DNA of 45,162 nt from Anoxybacteroides voinovskiense (GCF_014196205.1 NZ_JACIDE010000024.1:1-45162), one strand, 5' to 3'; counted from the stretch's first letter, positions 7,694 through 15,859 are shown. Numbers and translations: made by a program. Notes: generated from the letters alone by a model not told the origin.

Positions 7694-8088
7694 CAGTATT
7701 CACTCCTTGTTTCGTATAATTCAAGTGGCAAGTCGTCTGGGTCGCGGAAAAACGTAAACCGTTTTCCGGTAATCGGGTCGATGCGAATCGGCTCCACCGC
7801 AACGCCGTGTGTTTGTAAATGGGCAACTACCTCGTCGATGTTGGCGACCGCAAAGGCAACATGCCGCAGTCCGCATGCTTCCGGCTCACTCGGTCGCTTC
7901 GGCGGGTGTTCAAACGAAAATAGCTCTATTTGTACATCGCCTGCGCGTAAATCTAATTTATATGATTTGCGCTCTGCACGATACTGTTCGTGCAACACGC
8001 GAAAGCCGAGGACGTTTGTGTAAAAATGCTTGGACTGCTCATAATCGGAACAAATAATGGCGATATGGTGAATCGTCGTAACGTTCAT
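7693..8088 (-). CDS. VOC family (glyoxalase-like) metalloprotein
   Basis: A 131-residue one-domain protein with two beta-alpha-beta-beta-beta modules. Likely metal ligands are His in IHHIAIICSD at the N-terminus, Glu in VQIELFSFE, His in LRHVAFAV and Glu in LPLELYE. It resembles the YaeR-like branch of the glyoxalase/bleomycin-resistance superfamily, whose members remain mostly without known substrate. Its ATG overlaps the stop of the frameshifted end of the NYN gene (ATGA), showing tight operon packing, and its own stop overlaps the oxidoreductase start. Confidence 0.9.
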   Translation of the reverse strand: MNVTTIHHIAIICSDYEQSKHFYTNVLGFRVLHEQYRAERKSYKLDLRAGDVQIELFSFEHPPKRPSEPEACGLRHVAFAVANIDEVVAHLQTHGVAVEPIRIDPITGKRFTFFRDPDDLPLELYETRSEY

Positions 8089-8297
8089 CTATCTTCTCCT
8101 TTTAAGACGGCTTGTACAAAGCGGTGTTCCCGTTGCAGTCGACAGGCGGTTGTCGGATAATCGGGCGCTTCCGGATTAGGGACGGAGTATGTATCGATGC
8201 AACCGCAGTCGAGCACATCTGTCAACGCATCACTAATTTCTGCCGCCGGATATTTTTCGACAAGTCGTTTGCGAAACAAATTGAGTCCGATAAATTC
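8085..8297 (-). pseudogene. Displaced C-terminal part of the NYN protein
   Basis: This frame has no ribosome site of its own; the only possible early start is a TTG at 8279. It reads on from the NYN frame if one base is dropped in the A8 run (T8 on the plus strand, 8298-8305). It encodes a plausible domain end (LFRKRLVEKYPAAEISDAL, then Cys-Gly-Cys, and CRLQREHRF) and its TGA overlaps the VOC start codon (ATGA), the packing expected for a native gene end. The cause may be a real mutation, a slippage site or a sequencing error. Confidence 0.6.
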
Positions 8298-8892
8298 TTT
8301 TTTTTGTCGTTCGTTCTAAATGGTCTAGCGTTTCAACGACGATTTTTGCCCATGGGTTAAGAAACAATCGCTTCGTTTTTTCTTCCCGCTCACTCATAGT
8401 GATTTTCCGAAGAATCGGATGATGGAACTCCAGCGGATAAAAATAGTCCGCCATCTCAACAATTAATTTGTTCGTATGGCCAGCAAATCCAACAACATGG
8501 ATGGTTTTTCCATTAATTTTTAGACGTCGGATGACGTGGCGCAAATCCCCATCTCCTGAGATAATCAAAAAATGGTTGATATGAGCATATTGGTACATGG
8601 TATCTAAAATGTCTAGCGACAGTTCAATATCGGTCGAACCTTTTAAATATTGAAACGGTGTTTTCGTGACGACATGTTTTGGCTGAATGCCTAAGTTCAT
8701 TAATTTTGTCTGTTTGCCCATCTCGCCTTTATCAAAATCGGCATACGCATAGATGTTCGTCACTTTTCCGTGTGGGCGGGCGAGTTCATGGACAAAGGCG
8801 GCCAGCTGTTTGTAATCAATGGCCGCCCCCGCTTCTTGTTTTGCGGTTTTTTCTAAATTTTCAAGATCAATAAACACGGCAAAAAAGTTCAT
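8233..8892 (-). CDS. NYN domain (PIN-like) protein, C-terminus changed by frameshift
   Basis: The open frame gives 219 residues. The N-terminus FFAVFIDLENLEK has the conserved acidic Asp and Asn of NYN/LabA-type domains. SGDGDLRHVIRRLK carries the second acidic cluster and VGFAGHTNKLIVEMADYF the third element. NYN domains are PIN-like ribonucleases. After residue ~184 (RTTKK) the frame runs through eight As and soon ends (QTTCRKISGGRN), while the sequence that looks like the natural continuation lies in the next frame down to 8085. GAAGGA lies about ten bases before the ATG. Loss of one A would restore a protein of about 268 residues. Confidence 0.8.
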   Translation of the reverse strand: MNFFAVFIDLENLEKTAKQEAGAAIDYKQLAAFVHELARPHGKVTNIYAYADFDKGEMGKQTKLMNLGIQPKHVVTKTPFQYLKGSTDIELSLDILDTMYQYAHINHFLIISGDGDLRHVIRRLKINGKTIHVVGFAGHTNKLIVEMADYFYPLEFHHPILRKITMSEREEKTKRLFLNPWAKIVVETLDHLERTTKKRIYRTQFVSQTTCRKISGGRN

Positions 8893-8916
8893 GCGGCTTC
8901 ATCCTTCGCTGTCTTT

Positions 8917-9660
8917 TTAGAAAAACACAATCGTTTGGAGCTGCTTGTTGACTTCGTCGATGTCGAAATGCTCTGGGTCGTATGCGCCGCCGTACCATTC
9001 CATAAACTCTTCCATTTCTTCTTTTGTTCCGTTTCCTTCGATTAAGTCGGTCACTTCCATGTAGCCGTAAATGCCGCCGACGTCTTCTGGCGGACAGGCA
9101 CGCTTGCCTTTCAAACAAACCGGGTGGCGGAACGGATCGGCCGTCGTTTCAATTTTCTCGAGCGTAACAAGATGCACCCAATTGTCGCCAAAATCATACG
9201 TATAGGTAAACTTTTCGCCTTCCTTTTTTATAAACCTCGACAGCTCTACCGTGCGAGCATCGTATTTTTCCCGCCAGCCGACGAATGAGAAGCCGTACTC
9301 TTCATCCGGAATGTCGATGACGATATCGTTAATTTCAAACTCATATAAATGGTTATTTTCCCAACCCATCGCAATTTGGATGATGTCATGCAGCTGATCG
9401 AACGTAATATGGCTAGGGACGACGATGCGCCGCCACACGGGTGGACGGATGCCTTTTAAAGCGATTTTGAACTGATAAAGCACGGTCGTTTTTTCGCCTT
9501 GCTTTGGCATTGGCTTGTTCCGTTTGGCGATTGCTTGCAGTAAATAGTCGCGATTAATAATAGCATCTAATTGCTGTTTATATATGTCTGGCAATTGTTC
9601 ATATGCGTCTGACCGTTGAATAACATCGACAACCGTTTGTAACAATTCCTCTCTCCGCAA
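8917..9660 (-). CDS. Plasmid pRiA4b ORF-3-like protein
   Basis: A 247-residue protein. The central part matches the pRiA4b ORF-3 family (PF07929): LYQFKIALKGIRPPVWRRI, then LHDIIQIAMGWENNHLYEF, and YTYDFGDNWVHLVTLE, followed by CPPEDVGGIYGY. About 60 N-terminal residues are helical. The biochemical role of the family is unknown. Starts are ambiguous: TTG at 9660 has only GGGGG upstream, and TTG at 9645 has GGAG seven bases upstream. It appears to be the first gene of the leftward unit with the NYN, VOC and oxidoreductase genes. Confidence 0.88.
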   Translation of the reverse strand: MRREELLQTVVDVIQRSDAYEQLPDIYKQQLDAIINRDYLLQAIAKRNKPMPKQGEKTTVLYQFKIALKGIRPPVWRRIVVPSHITFDQLHDIIQIAMGWENNHLYEFEINDIVIDIPDEEYGFSFVGWREKYDARTVELSRFIKKEGEKFTYTYDFGDNWVHLVTLEKIETTADPFRHPVCLKGKRACPPEDVGGIYGYMEVTDLIEGNGTKEEMEEFMEWYGGAYDPEHFDIDEVNKQLQTIVFF

Positions 9661-9801
9661 TGTTTAAGCCCCCAAACTAATAAAGAATGATACGTTTATT
9701 ATACATGCCGTCACTAGTTTTTACCATACTGTTGCATCGATGGTTGCAATATTTGTGGTACAATGGAAGAGGAACATTTGGAAAGAAAGCGAGGCGAAAG
9801 C

Positions 9802-10677
9802 ATGTATTTAGGAGCAATTGAAGCAGGAGGGACGAAATTTGTTTGCGCCGTCGGCGATGGCGACGGAAACGTCCATGAGCGCGTGACGTTTCCAACGACG
9901 ACGCCGGAAGAAACGTTCGAGCACGTGATTGATTTTTTCAAACGGTATGATGTCGAAGCAATCGGCATTGGCACGTTCGGACCGGTCGATTTACATCGCG
10001 AAAGCCCGACGTACGGCTATATTACAAGCACACCAAAGCCGCACTGGTCAAATGTGAACTTCGTTGGTGCCATTAACGAACATTTTCGCGTTCCAATCGG
10101 TTTTGACACGGACGTAAATGCCGCCGCCCTTGGCGAACAGTTATGGGGAGCAGCAAAAGGGAAACAAAGCTGCATTTACATTACGGTCGGGACAGGCATC
10201 GGCGTTGGGGCGATTGTCGAAGGACGGCTCGTACACGGACTACTGCATCCAGAAATGGGGCATATTTTGATTCGCCGCCACCCAGACGACGAATTTGCCG
10301 GCAGTTGCCCGTTTCATCGGGATTGCCTAGAAGGGATGGCTTCCGGTCCTGCGATTGAAAAACGGTGGGGGAAAAAGGGTATCGAGCTTTCCGACCGCAC
10401 GGACGTATGGGAACTAGAAGCGTTTTATTTAGGACAAGCCATCGCTCAATACATTTTAATTTTATCGCCGGAAAAAGTGATTGTCGGCGGTGGGGTCGCC
10501 CATCAGCCATCGCTACTTCCGCTTGTCCGCCAAAACGTCTTGGACTTTTTAAACGGCTATGTCCAGCATGACGCCATTTTACACCATATCGATGATTACA
10601 TCGTCCGTCCAGGGCTAGGTGATAATGCAGGGATTTGCGGCGCGCTTGCCTTGGCAAAACAAGCATTAGAAAAATAA
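9802..10677 (+). CDS. ROK family fructokinase
   Basis: A 291-residue sugar kinase. YLGAIEAGGTKFVCAVGDG is the N-terminal phosphate loop in the form found in Bacillus fructokinases of the GmuE/ScrK group. ITVGTGIGVGAIV is the second phosphate/ATP element, and HPEMGHILIRRH followed by CPFHRDCLEG carries the zinc ligands of the ROK signature. It would phosphorylate fructose to fructose-6-phosphate using ATP. The start at 9802 is chosen because alignment begins there and GCGAGG is just upstream; the frame is open to 9763. With manA nearby it fits fructose-6-phosphate metabolism, though the genes are in separate units. Confidence 0.92.
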   Translation: MYLGAIEAGGTKFVCAVGDGDGNVHERVTFPTTTPEETFEHVIDFFKRYDVEAIGIGTFGPVDLHRESPTYGYITSTPKPHWSNVNFVGAINEHFRVPIGFDTDVNAAALGEQLWGAAKGKQSCIYITVGTGIGVGAIVEGRLVHGLLHPEMGHILIRRHPDDEFAGSCPFHRDCLEGMASGPAIEKRWGKKGIELSDRTDVWELEAFYLGQAIAQYILILSPEKVIVGGGVAHQPSLLPLVRQNVLDFLNGYVQHDAILHHIDDYIVRPGLGDNAGICGALALAKQALEK

Positions 10678-10686
10678 GAAACGGTG

Positions 10687-10724
10687 ACCGTTCGCTCAGC
10701 GAAAGAGCGGACGGTTATTTTTTT
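10687..10724 (+). terminator. Rho-independent terminator of the fructokinase gene
   Basis: ACCGTTCGCTC and GAGCGGACGGT form an 11-bp stem with one G-T pair and a seven-base loop, followed by a T-rich tail. Confidence 0.88.
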
Positions 10725-10818
10725 GACTATTTGGTCATATTTTAATTTGAACAAATGGTCAATTTATTTGTTGATAAAATATGAACATGTGGTTATAATA
10801 AAAATGACTAATCGGTCA
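10724..10818 (+). promoter_or_regulatory. Four operator-like repeats of the efflux operon
   Basis: Four 14-base copies of an imperfect palindrome occur at 10724 (TGACTATTTGGTCA), 10748 (TGAACAAATGGTCA), 10782 (TGAACATGTGGTTA) and 10805 (TGACTAATCGGTCA). Start-to-start distances are 24, 34 and 23. Copy 3 lies in the promoter spacer and copy 4 at the expected start of transcription, the positions for a repressor. The TetR-type regulator encoded downstream is the obvious candidate binder; that is inference. Confidence 0.6.
10771..10799 (+). promoter_or_regulatory. SigA-type promoter of the tetR-MFS operon
   Basis: TTGATA at 10771-10776 and TATAAT at 10794-10799 are separated by exactly 17 bases. 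Transcription would start near 10806, inside the fourth operator-like repeat. Confidence 0.8.
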
Positions 10819-10841
10819 TGACCGGAATCGAGGTGCGTGGG

Positions 10842-10979
10842 ATGAGGAAAAAAAGAAAATCACCGAAACAACTTGTCGAGCAGCTGCAAAAACATGGCGT
10901 GCATGCAGAGCTAGTGAAACGGCCGAACTGGGCGCTGCCGCAGCCGACCGAAGGAAAAGCGCAGTCGCCTGTACAGTAA
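10842..10979 (+). CDS. Small basic protein, 45 residues, first gene of the efflux operon
   Basis: An open frame of 45 residues begins at the ATG six bases after GAGGTG. The peptide is strongly basic at its start (MRKKRKSPKQLVEQL) and proline/glutamine rich at its end, with no membrane segment. It sits between the operator-controlled promoter and the TetR gene, thirteen bases before the latter, so it is in the same transcript. I do not know its family. It could be a regulator-linked small protein or a leader that sets translation of the regulator. Confidence 0.5.
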   Translation: MRKKRKSPKQLVEQLQKHGVHAELVKRPNWALPQPTEGKAQSPVQ

Positions 10980-10992
10980 GCGAGGGAGAACG

Positions 10993-11898
10993 ATGGCAAA
11001 GCGACGAAAAGAAAAATTTCTCGAAACGGCAATGAAGCTTTTTGCGGAAAAAGGATACCACACCACGTCGATTCAAGACATTGTCGAAGCGTGGGGCATT
11101 TCAAAGGGAGCATTTTATCATCATTTTTCGTCAAAAGAAGAGTTGATGCTTGAAATCGTCCGCTATCATTTCGAAAAGCTGATGGCGCCGGTAGAAGAAA
11201 AACAAAAACATCAGCCTCCGCGTGATGCGTTCATTGATGAATTGACGAAGAAATTAGAAGGCATTTTAAAGCATAAAGACTTTTTCCAAATGATGATGGT
11301 CGAACAACTCCCGAAAATTAATGCCGATATTCAGCGCTATTTGTATGCTCAACGAGCGCGCATGTTTCGCTGGTATTGCCAACGGTTAATCGACATTTAC
11401 GGAAAAAAAATAGAAAAACATGTGTTTGATGTTGCGGCAATCGTCAACGGAATTTTTCGCGAATACCTTTTTTATATGATGGTTAACCAAGAAATGTTCC
11501 GTGCCGATGCGATTGCTCGCTTTATTGTCCGACAAATGGATGCGATTGTCGCGCATTTAGGGGAAGAAGAGCCGCTGTTAACTGAAGCGGCGATGCGCTG
11601 TTTTGCCGATATGGCTGAACAAGAGCACAGGGAGCGAAAGGCGAAAATTTTTGAAAGCATTGCGCAGTTAAAGCAGCAACTTTCCACGCTCCCGCTCGAT
11701 AAAAAAACACACCACCAATTACATGCGGCGTTGGATACGTTAGAAGCGGAGTTTTCCCAAGAAGAAACAACCCCGCGGGAGTATGTTGTCAAAGGCATTC
11801 TTTTATATATTGACAACCAGCAGCTTCCGTCATTAGCGGACGCGTTGGTGTCGTTAACAAAACTTGTTCATGAGTATATGACACATGACGAAAGATAG
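10993..11898 (+). CDS. TetR/AcrR family transcriptional regulator
   Basis: A 301-residue repressor, longer than the usual 190-220 residues. The N-terminal HTH is clear (FAEKGYHTTSIQDIVEAWG, ISKGAFYHHFSSKEELMLEI). The long ligand-binding part has a C-terminal extension rich in Gln and Glu that may form extra helices. AGGGAGA lies about six bases upstream. It shares a transcript with the MFS pump that starts eleven bases downstream, the layout of a drug-responsive repressor controlling its own pump. The four repeats in the promoter are the likely operators. Confidence 0.93.
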   Translation: MAKRRKEKFLETAMKLFAEKGYHTTSIQDIVEAWGISKGAFYHHFSSKEELMLEIVRYHFEKLMAPVEEKQKHQPPRDAFIDELTKKLEGILKHKDFFQMMMVEQLPKINADIQRYLYAQRARMFRWYCQRLIDIYGKKIEKHVFDVAAIVNGIFREYLFYMMVNQEMFRADAIARFIVRQMDAIVAHLGEEEPLLTEAAMRCFADMAEQEHRERKAKIFESIAQLKQQLSTLPLDKKTHHQLHAALDTLEAEFSQEETTPREYVVKGILLYIDNQQLPSLADALVSLTKLVHEYMTHDER

Positions 11899-11908
11899 GG
11901 GCGATATA

Positions 11909-13486
11909 ATGTCAGAAACGATTAAACACCGTCATTTATTAATTACTGGGCTTATGATTGCCATGCTATTTGGCGCGCTCGACGGAACGATTGTTGGAAC
12001 GGCGATGCCGCGCATTGTCGGGGAGCTTGGCGGACTAAGCGTCATGACGTGGGTGACGACCGCGTACATGTTAACGTCAACATCGATTGTGCCGATTGCA
12101 GGGAAATTAGCCGATTTATTAGGGCGCAAAGTCGTTTACGTTTCGGGATTAATTATTTTCATGGTCGGTTCGGCCCTTTGCGGAATGGCGCACAATATGA
12201 CCGAGCTTATTATTTACCGCGGCATGCAAGGCATTGGCGGCGGGATTATGATGCCGATGGCGATGATTATTATCGGCGATTTGTTTACTGGAAAAGAACG
12301 GGCAAAATGGCAAGGGGTATTCGGCGGTTTGTACGGGCTTGCCTCGATTTTAGGACCGCAAATTGGCGGCTGGATTGTCGACCATTGGAGCTGGGAATGG
12401 GTGTTTTACATTAACCTTCCTGTCGGCATTATTGCGACGATTTTTATTGCGATGGGCTTGAATAAGCACGTGGCGAAAGGGCCGGTGAAATTTGACGTTC
12501 CTGGTATGGTGACGATGGTTGTCGGCGTGGTGAGTTTACTGCTGGCGTTGACGTTTGGCGGCGATAAATATGCGTGGACGTCATGGCAAATCATCGGCTT
12601 ATTTGTTTTATCCGCCATTTCGTTCACTACGTTTGCGTTCGTAGAACGAAAAGCAGAAGAGCCAGTACTGCCAATTCATTTATTTAAACATCGGACGTTT
12701 GTAGTGTTAAACGGCATCGGCTTTTTAATGAGCGTTGGGATGTTTGGCGCGATTATGTTCGTTCCGCTCTTCATGCAAGGGGTCGTTGGCGTTAGCGCGA
12801 CGCAATCAGGGACGATTATGACCCCAATGATGATTACGATGATTATCGGTAGCATTCTCGGCGGACGACTCGTCTATAAAATTGGCGTCAAACCGCAGTT
12901 GATTGCGGGGATGGTCATTATGGCGTCTGGATTAGGGCTGCTTAGCACGATGGATATAGATACGACGCGCTGGACGGCAACGCTATATATGATTGTGCTC
13001 GGGCTTGGCGTCGGGCTTGTCATGCCGCTATTGACGCTTGTTTTGCAAGAAACGTTCCCGAAATCAGAAATGGGTGTAGTAACGTCGTCGAGCCAATTTT
13101 TCCGTTCGATTGGCGGGACGTTCGGGATGACGATTTTAGGGGCGGTCATGAACCACCGCTCAAGCACGTTGTTAGAAGATCGGCTCATGCCGCTACTAAC
13201 ATCGCTTCCACCGCAGGCAAAAGCGATGGTCAACCAGTTTTCGCATATGATTCACGACAACCCGCAAAGCTTATATTCGGCATTATTAAGCCCGAAAGCG
13301 ATGGCAAGCATGCCAGCGCAGATGAAACAGGCGCTCGTGCCGATTTTAAAACAATCGCTTGTTGATTCGCTTCATTCCGTCTTTTTATTCGGGCTTGTCT
13401 TTGTCGCTTGCGGCGCGGTATTAACATTCGTCTTGCGCAAAATCACCCTCTCCGAACAAAATCGGAGAATGAAAGAAAGTGCGTGA
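11909..13486 (+). CDS. MDR-type MFS drug efflux transporter (DHA2/EmrB-QacA family)
   Basis: A 525-residue proton-drug antiporter with about 14 membrane helices. Family signatures are LDGTIVGTAMPRIV in helix 1 (motif D1), GKLADLLGRKVVYVSG (motif A) and GLASILGPQIGGWI (motif C of antiporters). A loop of about 80 residues (MPLLTSLPPQAKAM) precedes the last helix, a feature seen in several Bacillus pumps of this branch. The start at 11909 follows AGGGGCG by seven bases; an ATG at 11885 overlaps the regulator's end and is less likely. Its substrate cannot be inferred. Confidence 0.93.
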   Translation: MSETIKHRHLLITGLMIAMLFGALDGTIVGTAMPRIVGELGGLSVMTWVTTAYMLTSTSIVPIAGKLADLLGRKVVYVSGLIIFMVGSALCGMAHNMTELIIYRGMQGIGGGIMMPMAMIIIGDLFTGKERAKWQGVFGGLYGLASILGPQIGGWIVDHWSWEWVFYINLPVGIIATIFIAMGLNKHVAKGPVKFDVPGMVTMVVGVVSLLLALTFGGDKYAWTSWQIIGLFVLSAISFTTFAFVERKAEEPVLPIHLFKHRTFVVLNGIGFLMSVGMFGAIMFVPLFMQGVVGVSATQSGTIMTPMMITMIIGSILGGRLVYKIGVKPQLIAGMVIMASGLGLLSTMDIDTTRWTATLYMIVLGLGVGLVMPLLTLVLQETFPKSEMGVVTSSSQFFRSIGGTFGMTILGAVMNHRSSTLLEDRLMPLLTSLPPQAKAMVNQFSHMIHDNPQSLYSALLSPKAMASMPAQMKQALVPILKQSLVDSLHSVFLFGLVFVACGAVLTFVLRKITLSEQNRRMKESA

Positions 13487-13494
13487 AAAACGGA

Positions 13495-13523
13495 AGAGAG
13501 CGTGTGATGCGCTCTCTTTTTTA
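13495..13523 (+). terminator. Rho-independent terminator of the efflux operon
   Basis: AGAGAGCG and CGCTCTCT form a perfect 8-bp stem with a seven-base loop, followed by six Ts. Confidence 0.9.
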
Positions 13524-13617
13524 TGGTAGAGAGTATGCAGAAAATGTTACAATATATTAGCAACTACATAAGCAGGGGTGAGCGGTTGACCACTTCCCGA
13601 TGAAGGGAGGTGGAGAA

Positions 13618-13722
13618 ATGACGACATACGAAGCATTAAGCTTAATTGCTCAATTCAGCCTAGTGCTAATAGGAGTGTTGACATTAGTAATCACGATGGT
13701 CGTCTATATAAAAAAGAAGTAA
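13618..13722 (+). CDS. Holin-like type I toxin, 34 residues
   Basis: A small gene with GGGAGGTGGAG upstream. The peptide begins MTTYEALSLIAQF, has one hydrophobic helix (LVLIGVLTLVITMVVYI) and ends in KKK. This is the pattern of putative holin-like toxins (TxpA/BsrG-like, Hol-Tox type), which insert into the membrane and depolarise it. The mRNA is strongly structured: CAACTACAT (13561-13569) pairs with ATGTAGTTG (13808-13816), and the stretch around 13577-13594 is partly complementary to 13781-13797. Such long-range pairing is known to restrain translation in type I toxin mRNAs. An antisense RNA overlaps its 3' part. Confidence 0.8.
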   Translation: MTTYEALSLIAQFSLVLIGVLTLVITMVVYIKKK

Positions 13723-13867
13723 CCGCTCTCCCACGACCAATGGATTAAGACGGTTACTCCTGTTTAGTGACCACTAATTCAGTGAGGTCAGCCGCTCTTC
13801 TCGCGGCATGTAGTTGCATTGATCGAGTGTTTGTTGCACTCGATCTTTTTTATATTATGCTCTTCTA
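13707..13867 (-). ncRNA. Candidate antisense antitoxin RNA, about 160 nt
   Basis: A transcript is predicted from the minus-strand promoter at 13874-13902, running left through the toxin terminator and 3' UTR. It would end at a minus-strand hairpin (AGTAACCG pairing with CGGTTACT, plus-strand arms 13718-13725 and 13751-13758) followed by TTCTTTTTT. It overlaps the last codons and the 3' end of the toxin mRNA, as RatA does with txpA and SR4 with bsrG. The parts are visible in the sequence; expression is inferred. Confidence 0.65.
13821..13851 (+). terminator. Toxin mRNA terminator
   Basis: GATCGAGTG and CACTCGATC form a perfect 9-bp stem with a seven-base loop, followed by six Ts. Confidence 0.9.
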
Positions 13868-13873
13868 ATCGTT

Positions 13874-13902
13874 ATTATATACGAACTAGAACGTGTATTC
13901 AA
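13874..13902 (-). promoter_or_regulatory. Promoter of the antisense antitoxin RNA
   Basis: On the minus strand, TTGAAT (13902-13897) and a consensus TATAAT (13879-13874) are separated by exactly 17 bases. The start of transcription would be near 13867. No equally good promoter was found for the toxin, whose -10 may be TACAAT or TATATT near 13548-13558. Confidence 0.75.
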
Positions 13903-13953
13903 TGTTTATCATTGCTGACCGAGAAATCGGCAAGGAACGTATTTGCTTTTGTT

Positions 13954-14283
13954 TTAATCAAACACCCTCGATCGTGTAAGAAAGCGCACGCCTTCTGGTC
14001 CTTCTAATGAAAACATGCCGCCTCTGCCAGGGACGACGTCGATGATGAGCTGCGTATGCTTCCAATATTCGTATTGGGCGGCGGAGATATAAAACGGGCA
14101 GCCGCCAATCTCCCCGAGAAGAACGTCGGAATCGCCGATCATTAGCTCCCCTTGTGGATAGCACATCGGCGAACTGCCGTCGCAGCAGCCGCCCGACTGA
14201 TGAAACATAAGCGGACCGTATTTCGCCTTTAATGTTTCGATGAGTTGTAACGCCGCATCGGTGGCGATGACTTTCGGTTGCAT
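13954..14283 (-). CDS. DUF779 domain protein linked to aldehyde dehydrogenase
   Basis: A 109-residue protein with the DUF779 pattern: FHQSGGCCDGSSPMC (Cys pair and third Cys, perhaps metal-binding), GEIGGCPFYIS, then QYEYWKHTQLIIDVVPGRGG. DUF779 genes usually sit beside aldehyde dehydrogenases, as here (14339-15859, same strand, upstream). Function unknown; a role with the dehydrogenase is inferred from this conserved linkage. The ATG at 14283 is preferred, eight bases after AAGGAG, over a GTG at 14292 that directly abuts the site. Confidence 0.88.
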   Translation of the reverse strand: MQPKVIATDAALQLIETLKAKYGPLMFHQSGGCCDGSSPMCYPQGELMIGDSDVLLGEIGGCPFYISAAQYEYWKHTQLIIDVVPGRGGMFSLEGPEGVRFLTRSRVFD

Positions 14284-14299
14284 CCTCTCCACTCCTTTT

Positions 14300-14330
14300 T
14301 AAAAAGGCAGCGTGCTGTTGCGCGCTGCCT
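14300..14330 (-). terminator. Terminator-like hairpin between aldehyde dehydrogenase and DUF779
   Basis: AGGCAGCG (14305-14312) pairs with CGCTGCCT (14323-14330). On the minus strand it is followed by five Ts. It lies between two same-strand genes, so it probably sets the ratio of the two or ends the dehydrogenase mRNA. Confidence 0.7.
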
Positions 14331-14338
14331 CGTTAATT

Positions 14339-15859
14339 TTAGAAGAATCCTAGTTTTTTCGGCGAATAGCTGACGAGCAAGTTTTTCGTTTGTTGGTAAT
14401 GCTCGAGCATCATTTTATGCGTTTCGCGGCCGATGCCGGACATTTTATAGCCGCCGAACGCTGCATGCGCCGGATACGCGTGGTAGCAGTTTGTCCAGAC
14501 GCGCCCAGCTTGAATGCCGCGGCCGAAGCGGTAAGCGGTATTGATGTTGCGGCTCCAGACGCCTGCCCCTAAGCCGTACAACGTTTCATTCGCGATAGCG
14601 AGCGCTTCGTCTTCATCTTTAAACGTTGTGACCGAAACAACTGGCCCGAAAATTTCTTCTTGGAAAATGCGCATTTTATTATGCCCTTTAAAGACGGTCG
14701 GTTGGACGTAATAGCCGCCGCTTAGTTCGCCTTCTAAAAAGTTGCGTTCGCCGCCGATAAGAAGCTCTGCCCCTTCTTGTTTGCCGATATCAATGTAGGA
14801 CAAAATTTTCTCTAGCTGTTCCGACGATGCTTGCGCTCCGATCATCGTTTCCGTGTCGAGCGGGTTGCCTTGCTTAATTTGTTTGACGCGCTCAAGCGCC
14901 CGTTCCATAAAGACGTCGTAAATGGATTCATGGATAAGGGCGCGCGATGGGCATGTACACACTTCGCCTTGGTTTAAGGCAAACATCGTGAAGCCTTCGA
15001 GCGCTTTATCGAAAAATTCGTCGTCTTTTTCTGCGACGTCAGGGAAGAAAATGTTTGGCGATTTGCCGCCGAGTTCGAGTGTGACAGGGATGATGTTTTG
15101 TGATGCATATTGCATAATTAACCGTCCGGTCGTTGTTTCGCCAGTAAACGCCACTTTGGCGATGCGCGGGTTTGACGCGAGCGGTTTTCCAGCTTCTAAG
15201 CCAAAGCCGTTGACGACGTTGACGACGCCTTTTGGCAACAAGTCTTCGATGAGTTCGATAAGTACGAGGATCGATGTTGGTGTTTGTTCTGCCGGTTTTA
15301 GGACAACGCAGTTTCCAGCTGCCAACGCCGGTGCAAGTTTCCATGCGGCCATTAAAATCGGGAAGTTCCACGGAATAATTTGTCCAACAACGCCGAGCGG
15401 TTCTTTGAAGTGGTAAGCGACGGTGTCGTAATCGAGTTCGGCTAGCGAGCCTTCTTGTGCGCGAATGCAGCCAGCGAAGTAGCGGAAGTGGTCAATCGCA
15501 AGCGGGATGTCAGCTGCAAGCGTTTCGCGAATTGGTTTGCCGTTTTCCCATGTTTCGACGACGGCAAGCAGTTCGAGGTTTTCTTCCATGCGGTCGGCAA
15601 TTTTGTTCAAAATGCGCGCCCGTTCGGCGACCGATGTGCGCCCCCATGCTTCTTTTGCTTCGTGCGCGGCATCGAGCGCTAGTTCAATGTCTGCGGCTTT
15701 GGAGCGCGGCACTTCGCAATATGGAAGCCCGGTGACTGGCGAAATGTTTTCGAAATATTCGCCGTCGACTGGCGGCACCCAGTTTCCCCCGATAAAGTTT
15801 TCGTACCGCTTTTTAAACGTGATGAGAGAACCAGGTTGTCCAGGTTGAGCATAAATCAT
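14339..15859 (-). CDS. NAD-dependent aldehyde dehydrogenase
   Basis: A 506-residue ALDH-superfamily enzyme oxidising an aldehyde (acetaldehyde-like in the closest branch, AldB/ExaC type) to the acid. Conserved elements are [38 protein letters not shown], the catalytic Glu in [11 protein letters not shown] and the catalytic Cys in [19 protein letters not shown] and [19 protein letters not shown] are also intact. The ATG at 15859 follows GGGGG by about seven bases; the frame remains open to 15889 without a better site. It is followed by DUF779. Upstream is a repeat block, so its promoter lies within or beyond the repeats. Confidence 0.94.
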   Translation of the reverse strand: MIYAQPGQPGSLITFKKRYENFIGGNWVPPVDGEYFENISPVTGLPYCEVPRSKAADIELALDAAHEAKEAWGRTSVAERARILNKIADRMEENLELLAVVETWENGKPIRETLAADIPLAIDHFRYFAGCIRAQEGSLAELDYDTVAYHFKEPLGVVGQIIPWNFPILMAAWKLAPALAAGNCVVLKPAEQTPTSILVLIELIEDLLPKGVVNVVNGFGLEAGKPLASNPRIAKVAFTGETTTGRLIMQYASQNIIPVTLELGGKSPNIFFPDVAEKDDEFFDKALEGFTMFALNQGEVCTCPSRALIHESIYDVFMERALERVKQIKQGNPLDTETMIGAQASSEQLEKILSYIDIGKQEGAELLIGGERNFLEGELSGGYYVQPTVFKGHNKMRIFQEEIFGPVVSVTTFKDEDEALAIANETLYGLGAGVWSRNINTAYRFGRGIQAGRVWTNCYHAYPAHAAFGGYKMSGIGRETHKMMLEHYQQTKNLLVSYSPKKLGFF

